DNA of 64,000 bases from Microbulbifer sp. A4B17 (GTDB taxonomy: Bacteria; Pseudomonadota; Gammaproteobacteria; Pseudomonadales; Cellvibrionaceae), in assembly GCF_003076275.1 (NCBI RefSeq), contig NZ_CP029064.1:2862501-2926500 (forward strand), read 5' to 3'. Of this stretch, positions 58,901-64,000 are shown in pieces; the stretch's first letter is position 1, and each line of letters begins with the position of its first letter. The translations under genes and the position numbers were made by a program. The notes under the pieces were generated by a model. It was not told the origin of the DNA. It ran no database searches and saw only the letters and a program-made list of their open reading frames with translations.

Positions 58901-59065
58901 GCTGAACTCCGGGAAGACTTCCTTCTTAACAATTGTCGAAAAAATCAAACCACCAATCAGGAAGACCAGCATCAGTAAATTGGCGGTGACGTGGTTGCGC
59001 GCCATCCAGGCGATGGCGCCCGTTCGGGTATCGACCTTATCTTTAGATCTATTCTGTTCAGTCAT
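55907..59065 (-). CDS. RND efflux permease
   Basis: 1052 residues from ATG 59065 (MTEQNRSKDK), chosen because the earlier frame start lies deep inside the adaptor gene; the two genes then overlap by eight bases. Twelve membrane helices with two large periplasmic loops. GIVVDDAIIAGENIHEW in helix 4 carries the proton-relay acidic pair. Inner-membrane pump of a tripartite system, driven by proton motive force; substrate unknown (drug-type rather than metal, as no methionine-rich metal path is visible). Confidence 0.95.
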   Translation of the reverse strand: MTEQNRSKDKVDTRTGAIAWMARNHVTANLLMLVFLIGGLIFSTIVKKEVFPEFSLDTVSVSISYPGASPEEVERGVLVAAEQAVQGLVGIKEMTARANEGSATLSLELEGDADATLVYQNIQQAIDSVTTFPTDIEQPQVSLAERKRDVLDLVLHGDLTEHNLRALAMQVYDKLEAHSGITQLEARGMRDLQVAIEIRRDDLRRYGLTLQEVASVVENAAVDIPSGSVKSDAGEILVRVTERRDWAREFGDIVIVQGSGGGAVYLKDIANISDALEEEARNMVFNGEPAISIQIYRVGDQTPMSVSSAAHEVVDEVRAGLPPGVTLTVRDDDSEIFKARLNLLLKNGFIGLLLVFVVLGAFLELRLAFWVTLGIPTSFLGALLFLPGLDISISMVSMFAFIIALGIVVDDAIIAGENIHEWRQKGYTNLEAAIAGARQVAVPLTFAILTNIVAFLPLMALPGFMGKIFGVIPFVVGSVFIISWVEALFILPGHLAHSRRGYKSRRARRFAARQKMLARGLDRFVQQRFRPFLDLCIKHRYTTIAVAVAALLVVGGYAASGRMGFTLMPRVERDSGRYSVTFPTGTAQSQLEKARSQIISAADKVLEQYDREKVFLGIRGLMGDDAIVVDAYFVPADERPFSTGEFIRAWRQEVGPIAGALSATTASDRGGPGAGSSLTVELRHTDTDTLEQAAIRLGDELEKFPNVSDIDPGISLGKTQLDLTLTETAKSLGMSAEDIGRQLRAALYGAEALRQQRGRDQVKVMVRLPEDERANMNDVQSIMIRASNGLWMPLPDLVKIDKGRAYATINRRAGRRVTTVTANVEPSDQATLVINELNESVVPQLKAEFPGLSISYEGRQAEEREGLASLGMTFALAMAVLYLLLAIPLKSYVQPLIVMVAIPFGVIGALLGHLGMGYGLSMVSLLGMVALAGVVINDTLVMIEYSNRLRNDGADLEGAIKGAAARRFRPIVLTTITTFCGLMPMIFESSVQARFMIPMAISLGYGILAATAISLLLVPCLYLMLGRDIPQLFDRLKNSIVRLVGGGVAIQK

Positions 59066-60296
59066 CTGTGCCCCCAGTGTTGGGGCCACCGGGGCCACGT
59101 CTCGGCGGGCGCTCCGCAGAAGCAGCCGCATCTACCGGTGGGCGCTGCTGGCGATTACTGTCTCCGGCAATTCGCACTGGCATGCCTTCGGTAACGGTTA
59201 CCAACCGGGTAGTCACTAAAGCTTCTCCACCGTTGAGTCCCTGCTCCAGGACTGCAAAGTCGCCGCTCATATAGGCCACTTCTACCGGCAGGACTATAGT
59301 TCGATTATCGCGAACCACCCATACGTTATTCCCATCCTGCAAGGCAGTGAGGGGGATACGCACACGCTCATCTTCACTGTGGGAAACGATTTCGACCTTA
59401 GCCAGATCGTTGAGGAGCAGCTGCGGCTGGGACGGGTCCTTTACAGAGAGTGGATCTTCAAGTTCCACCAGGACACTGGCGAGGCGACCCTGCTCTTCCA
59501 ATACCGGGATTACCCGGACAAACTCACCACGGCGATAGACGCCCTGGGGCCACTGGCTGCCGTAAATTCGTACTTCAACACTGCTGCGACCAAGCCTGTG
59601 CAATTGTGATGCGGGGACCTCGACAGCAATCTGGAAGCGATCGGCACTGGCAAGGCTGTAGAGGGTGCTTCCAGGGGACACTCGATCACCGACATCAGCA
59701 ACACGCGCCACTACCAGGGCATCAAACGGAGCGCGAATCTCGGTCAGGCGAAGATCCCGTTTAGCCAGGGCCACATTCGCCTCTGCGGATTTTACTGCCG
59801 CCTCTGCCGCTGCTTTCTGGGGCTCGCGCAACACCAGTGCCCTGTCAGCTTCAGACAGGGTCGTACCCAAAAGCTCATATTCCTCTTCAGCAACCTGTTG
59901 CTCTCCTCGCTCCTGCTGTAATTCAGCACGGCGTTGGGCGAGAGTGCTTTCGGCGGTCATCAGGGCCAGCTGGTAAGGTTCCTGCTCGATACGTAACAGT
60001 ATCTGCCCTTTAGGCATAACCGCACCGGGGCCCAAATCGTAATCAAGCCATTGCACCTGCCCTTGCACCTGGGGCTCCAGCTCCGCCAGCTCCCGGGCAC
60101 TCACTGTTCCCAGGGCGCTCAAGGTGACGGGAAAACGGCCCTGCTCGGCAACAGCGATATCTACTGTCGGCGGGGGTGCTTTGCGTTCACCGCGACTAAC
60201 CGACGGTTTTTCCCGCATCATCCAGTTGAAGGCCAGGAATGCCAATACCAGCAACACTACAGGTATCAGCAAACGCCAATTGAGTTTCTGCAACAT
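59058..60296 (-). CDS. RND periplasmic adaptor protein
   Basis: 412 residues. N-terminal membrane anchor (about 7-26), a beta-barrel/lipoyl region (LEPQVQGQVQWLDYDLG), a long alpha-helical hairpin rich in Ala/Glu/Arg (about 115-185), then the returning lipoyl strand IRAPFDALVVARVADVGDRV and barrel. Bridges pump and outer membrane channel. Its start overlaps the stop of the outer membrane gene as TGATG. Confidence 0.94.
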   Translation of the reverse strand: MLQKLNWRLLIPVVLLVLAFLAFNWMMREKPSVSRGERKAPPPTVDIAVAEQGRFPVTLSALGTVSARELAELEPQVQGQVQWLDYDLGPGAVMPKGQILLRIEQEPYQLALMTAESTLAQRRAELQQERGEQQVAEEEYELLGTTLSEADRALVLREPQKAAAEAAVKSAEANVALAKRDLRLTEIRAPFDALVVARVADVGDRVSPGSTLYSLASADRFQIAVEVPASQLHRLGRSSVEVRIYGSQWPQGVYRRGEFVRVIPVLEEQGRLASVLVELEDPLSVKDPSQPQLLLNDLAKVEIVSHSEDERVRIPLTALQDGNNVWVVRDNRTIVLPVEVAYMSGDFAVLEQGLNGGEALVTTRLVTVTEGMPVRIAGDSNRQQRPPVDAAASAERPPRRGPGGPNTGGTDD

Positions 60297-61732
60297 CAGT
60301 TATTACCCTCCAGGTACAACTCCAAATCCACTGGCTCGGGGGCTGGGAGGTCCGTCTGGGGAATCCCACCGGAAAGCGCGCGGTAAAGTACTACTCGGTT
60401 TTCAATCAGTTCGCGCTCGGCAGACAAAATCTGTCTCGCCAAACTCTGTTGTTCACTCGTCGCGGTCAACACATTGAGGAAGTCGATGGTCCCTCGCGCA
60501 TAAGCCTGGCTTTGGCGCAGGACCAAAAGGTCTGCGAGGCGTTCACGCTCGCGCAAATGGTTGAGTCTCTGCTCGATCAGGCTCTCTCGAATTAAAGCCT
60601 GCTCTACTTCAGACAGCGCTTCATTGACCGTACTGCGGTAGAGCGCCCAACGCTCCTGTAGAACGGCGTCCTGCTGATCCCGCGCAGATGCCAGGGCGCC
60701 ACCATCAAAGATCACACCCTCAATAGACGCGGCAATGGCCAGGAGCCAGTTCTCTGTGACATCACTAATCAAACTGGTGCCATTACTGGCCACTGCGGAT
60801 AAACCGAATACCGGCAGTCGATCTGCCCAGGCCTCATCTGCCAGGTGATACCCCTGAAGAAGATCCCGCTGCGCCTCAACCACATCCGGACGGCGCAATA
60901 ACAGCTGGGAGGGCACCCCTGTCTCAGGCAATGCGGGTAGTGCCGGCAGCCCGGCCTGCTTGTGAATAATGCTGTCAAGTTCCGCCACAGTGATGCCCAG
61001 CAGCACCGCCAACTGCACCTTCAGCGTCTCAACATCGGCTTCTGCCTCATCCAGCTCTTGCTGTGACTGCTGGGCCAGTTGCCGTTGCTGCAAAACATCG
61101 GCTGCACCTGTGACGCCGCGACCAAAGCGCAGTTCCAGAACCTTCAGACTTTTGCGGTTGACCTCCAGCTGCTGCTGCAGTAAATCCCGCTGGCCCCACT
61201 GCTCCCGTAATTCCAACCAGGTAGCTGCCACCTCACTCGCCAGAGTCAGTGCGGCCGTCTGTAAATTTTGCTCCTGGGCCAGATAAGCCGCCTCTGCTGC
61301 ACTGGCACCGGCACGGACCCGCCCCCACAAATCCACTTCGTAACTAGCGGCAATACGGGTGCTCCAACTGTTGCCTTCCGCAGAGGGATCTGTGAATTCT
61401 CCCGATGAGTAGCGCTGCTCGGTATTTTCAACACTGGCGGTGAGACTCGGCCAGAGACCTGAACGCGCCCCACGTGCAGCCGCCGCCGCCTGCTCCAAAC
61501 GCCAATACGTGGCCTGCAGGTCAGGGTTATCTTTCAGGGCCAGCTGCACCAAATTGTCCAGTTGCGGATCTTCCAGGTCGCGCCACCAGCGCAAACTCGG
61601 GGCGACGGTGCCCGATGCACGAAAAGATTCTGGTAAACCTAAATTTTCATCGGGTTGAATGGTCTTGCTTGGCTGCGAACTACAGCTGACAAGCAGCGGA
61701 ACACAAATTGCCAAAATGCGGTAAAAGGACAA
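60296..61732 (-). CDS. Outer membrane efflux lipoprotein (TolC/OprM type)
   Basis: 478 residues. Signal peptide with lipobox LLVSC (Cys17), then two OEP repeats of paired long helices (LEQAAAAARGARSGLWPSLT; RYSSGEFTD). First gene of the operon order outer membrane protein, adaptor, permease, so all three are made together. NodT family. Its promoter must lie in 61733-62051, which also serves the divergent dehydrogenase gene. Confidence 0.94.
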   Translation of the reverse strand: MSFYRILAICVPLLVSCSSQPSKTIQPDENLGLPESFRASGTVAPSLRWWRDLEDPQLDNLVQLALKDNPDLQATYWRLEQAAAAARGARSGLWPSLTASVENTEQRYSSGEFTDPSAEGNSWSTRIAASYEVDLWGRVRAGASAAEAAYLAQEQNLQTAALTLASEVAATWLELREQWGQRDLLQQQLEVNRKSLKVLELRFGRGVTGAADVLQQRQLAQQSQQELDEAEADVETLKVQLAVLLGITVAELDSIIHKQAGLPALPALPETGVPSQLLLRRPDVVEAQRDLLQGYHLADEAWADRLPVFGLSAVASNGTSLISDVTENWLLAIAASIEGVIFDGGALASARDQQDAVLQERWALYRSTVNEALSEVEQALIRESLIEQRLNHLRERERLADLLVLRQSQAYARGTIDFLNVLTATSEQQSLARQILSAERELIENRVVLYRALSGGIPQTDLPAPEPVDLELYLEGNN

Positions 61733-62051
61733 TGAATATCACCGAAATTAAACGTTTAATCGTAAAAAATAGAGATTTATTGCGCGCATTATCCGCCCTC
61801 CAAAATCACTCGCAATACGTTTTACTCTTGTTTACAAAGAGTACGAAAGTTCAGGCAAAAAATTGCAGCCGCTAAGAGTGCCCAAGGCCGGCTACTTAGG
61901 TATGATGCGGCACACTAAACTGAATAGTCACTGGGGTTTGACGCGGAGCTTATCCAAAAAGTCTCCCCTCTGTACAAAGGTTTCCGGTCCTCTTTAACCG
62001 ACTCCTTGGACACCCCTGTGGAATTAATAACGGAAGTAGAAGAGACAAACC
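61733..62051. other. Divergent promoter region
   Basis: About 320 bases between the efflux operon and the glutaryl-CoA dehydrogenase gene. AT-rich patches near 61745-61790 (AATTAAACGTTTAATCG is an imperfect palindrome) may hold an operator for the efflux operon. No regulator gene is adjacent. Confidence 0.4.
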
Positions 62052-63236
62052 ATGAGTAAACATCAGCCACTCGCCCACTGGGACGATATTTTGCTGCTGG
62101 ACCAACAGCTGACCGACGAAGAGCGCATGGTGCGCGACACGGCACGCGAGTATTGCCAAAGCAAACTGATGCCCAGAGTTCTGGAAGCCAACCGTCACGA
62201 AATTTTCGATCGTGAAATCATGAACGAAATGGGTGAACTGGGCCTTCTCGGTTCCACCATCGAAGGCTACGGCTGTGCCGGTCTCAACTACGTTTCCTAC
62301 GGCCTGGTAGCCCGCGAAGTCGAGCGCGTTGACTCCGGCTACCGCTCAGCCATGAGCGTTCAATCCAGTCTGGTAATGCACCCGATTTACGCTTACGGCA
62401 GCGAAGAGCAGAAGGAGAAATACCTGCCCAAGCTGGCGACCGGCGAGTGGGTTGGTTGCTTCGGTCTGACCGAACCCGATGCAGGCTCCGATCCCAGCGG
62501 CATGAAAACCCGTGCCAAGAAAGTAGATGGCGGCTACCGCATCAGCGGCTCCAAGATGTGGATCACCAACAGCCCGATCGCTGACGTTTTCGTTGTCTGG
62601 GCTAAAGATGACGACGATATTATTCGCGGCTTCGTATTGGACAAAGGCATGGAAGGTCTTTCCGCTCCGAAGATCGAAGGCAAGTTCTCACTGCGCGCCT
62701 CCATTACCGGCGAGATCGTGATGGACAATGTATTCGTTCCCGAAGAAAACAAATTCCCCGAAATCGGCGGACTGCGCGGCCCCTTCGGCTGCCTGAACCG
62801 CGCTCGTTACGGTATTTCCTGGGGCGCCATGGGCGCCGGTGAATTCTGCTGGCACGCCGCACGCCAGTACGGTCTGGACCGCACCCAGTTCAACCGTCCC
62901 CTGGCCCAAACCCAGTTGTTCCAGAAGAAACTGGCCGATATGCAGACTGAAATCACCCTGGGGCTGCAAGCTTCCCTGCGCGTAGGCCGTATCATGGACG
63001 AGAACAAGCAGTTCGACCCCACCATGATTTCCCTGGTGAAGCGCAATAACTGTGGTAAAGCTCTGGATATCGCTCGTATCGCCCGCGATATGCACGGCGG
63101 CAACGGTATCTCTGACGAATTCCACGTAATTCGCCATGTGATGAACCTCGAAGCTGTGAATACTTACGAAGGCACTCACGACGTACACGCACTGATCCTC
63201 GGCCGCGCTCAAACCGGCCTGCAGGCGTTCGTGTAA
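62052..63236 (+). CDS. gcdH: Glutaryl-CoA dehydrogenase
   Basis: 394 residues. Acyl-CoA dehydrogenase fold of the glutaryl-CoA group: [18 protein letters not shown] and [17 protein letters not shown] bind FAD/substrate, and the catalytic glutamate lies in [16 protein letters not shown] near the C-terminus. It oxidises and decarboxylates glutaryl-CoA to crotonyl-CoA in lysine and tryptophan breakdown. High GC and codon style mark it as core. Confidence 0.92.
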   Translation: MSKHQPLAHWDDILLLDQQLTDEERMVRDTAREYCQSKLMPRVLEANRHEIFDREIMNEMGELGLLGSTIEGYGCAGLNYVSYGLVAREVERVDSGYRSAMSVQSSLVMHPIYAYGSEEQKEKYLPKLATGEWVGCFGLTEPDAGSDPSGMKTRAKKVDGGYRISGSKMWITNSPIADVFVVWAKDDDDIIRGFVLDKGMEGLSAPKIEGKFSLRASITGEIVMDNVFVPEENKFPEIGGLRGPFGCLNRARYGISWGAMGAGEFCWHAARQYGLDRTQFNRPLAQTQLFQKKLADMQTEITLGLQASLRVGRIMDENKQFDPTMISLVKRNNCGKALDIARIARDMHGGNGISDEFHVIRHVMNLEAVNTYEGTHDVHALILGRAQTGLQAFV

Positions 63237-63246
63237 CGCTCCTTTA

Positions 63247-63282
63247 GGGCGTTGCTCCCGACACCAGTCGGTGGGCACGCCC
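63247..63282. terminator. Hairpin after gcdH
   Basis: Nested inverted repeat: outer GGGCGT / ACGCCC, inner CCCGAC / GTCGGTGGG. It begins ten bases after the gcdH stop; no T-tract. Bases 63283-63696 contain no supported gene. Confidence 0.45.
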
Positions 63283-63696
63283 CGCTTCCCTGATCAGTCC
63301 CTCCCGCTAATCTCTTGCCTCAATTTCGATTGCTCTTGTTCTGATTTCACAAAGTGTGAATCTCGCGATACCCCATACCTGGCACGCAGTAATTTCGCAC
63401 CTAAAAAAGCACAAAGCTTTTTCTGTGATCCTCCAGCGTCGCCGAATTAATTAGCGAAAATATAAAAGATCAGCAGTTAGAAGGTGATAAAACCATTATC
63501 AGTAAAATTTTTAAGTAAGATTTTCGTAATTTTGAAAAAATACAGGCGAAACCCATGCCGTGAGAAATCAAACCGCTATTAACAGCAAGAGAATTTCCAG
63601 CCGAAAAATCAACAACCCGATAAGTCATATTGAATATCAACTTACAGGAAAACACATTAAAAGCTGGTGAGGAGGACTGTCTGAATTAGCAGACTG

Positions 63697-64000
63697 TTAA
63701 CTTCCAACCATACCAGAGCACTTTTCTCTGGGATTCCGATCTCTGAATTTAATCACGCAGAGGGTAATTCCCGATAACACTAGAAATGACGCCCACCACT
63801 CAACACCAGAAAGGCTTTCGCTAAGGATTATCGACGAACCAATTATCCCAATAATGGGGACGAGCAAACCAAAAGGAGCTATTCGAACAGAAGAATAACG
63901 ACGCATTAGATCACCCCACAAGATATAGCCAAGTAAGGTAACAATAAATGCCTGATAAATAATCGAAAGCCAGGTCTCAATATTTGTATGAGAGATGAGC
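63697..64000 (-). CDS. EamA-family transporter, 5' end outside window
   Basis: C-terminal 100 codons of a DMT/EamA transporter. The frame is open to the window edge (TWLSIIYQAFIVTLLGYILW), and the last helices include RIAPFGLLVPIIGIIGSSIILSE, the family's end-of-repeat motif. A cytoplasmic-membrane exporter; substrate unknown. The frame start suggested at 63921 is an internal TTG. Confidence 0.85.
   Translation of the reverse strand, partial: LISHTNIETWLSIIYQAFIVTLLGYILWGDLMRRYSSVRIAPFGLLVPIIGIIGSSIILSESLSGVEWWASFLVLSGITLCVIKFRDRNPREKCSGMVGS

Overview
The window looks like a chromosomal segment of a marine gammaproteobacterium. My best guess is a Microbulbifer-like member of the Cellvibrionales, from the GC-rich core genes, RND and DUF2306 genes and the SpvB/RHS protein style; this is an inference, because there is no rRNA marker. 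GC-rich housekeeping-type blocks (1-5.2 kb, 29.4-32.8 kb, 50.6-64 kb) frame two AT-rich accessory blocks (5.3-29 kb and 33-50.5 kb) with small, mostly minus-strand genes.

Layout. 1-5.2 kb: an AddB-like nuclease (cut by the window edge) coupled to a UvrD/RecB-like helicase-nuclease. 5.3-8.1 kb: a SIR2-HerA anti-phage pair. 8.5-20.4 kb: csrA repeat units alternating with a GNAT gene, a nuclease-NACHT defence protein, small membrane proteins and a Tse2/Tsi2-like toxin-immunity pair. 20.4-28.7 kb: a giant secreted SpvB/FG-GAP/RHS protein followed by a likely immunity gene. 29.4-32.8 kb: a NarL-type two-component system with two membrane genes. 33-50.1 kb: a second mosaic with a SUKH-LRR protein, DoxX, Imm26-like protein, RidA, a papain-like candidate effector, an alpha/beta-hydrolase candidate effector, DMT transporter, NTF2-like proteins, a DUF6896-like protein and decayed genes. 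50.6-55.6 kb: an MFS exporter convergent with a fused adenylation-carrier-oxoamine synthase enzyme. 55.9-61.7 kb: a tripartite RND efflux operon. 62-64 kb: glutaryl-CoA dehydrogenase and a partial EamA transporter.

The most unusual feature is a family of about 13 dispersed copies of a roughly 300-550 bp unit built round csrA. All copies lie on the plus strand and show all stages of decay. Two keep an intact CsrA reading frame (8727-8915 and 10099-10272); the rest are pseudogenes. The genes between them are mostly on the minus strand. Several are followed by imperfect palindromes that begin at the stop codon with an RYYYAAC-like core and end with a GTTRRRY-like core just before the next gene or csrA unit. 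That is the layout of integron attC sites, so part of the region resembles an integrase-less cassette array (CALIN) in which csrA units lie antisense to the cassettes.

How it may work together (inference): many cargo genes look like contact-dependent toxins, orphan immunity proteins or phage-defence genes. CsrA/RsmA is known to repress type VI secretion and tse2 in Pseudomonas. A csrA-studded effector/immunity array could be a way to accumulate such cargo and control it post-transcriptionally, or a family of homologous repeats that drives cassette exchange. Three cargo genes carry single in-frame TAG codons, and most csrA copies are broken, so much of the array is decaying.
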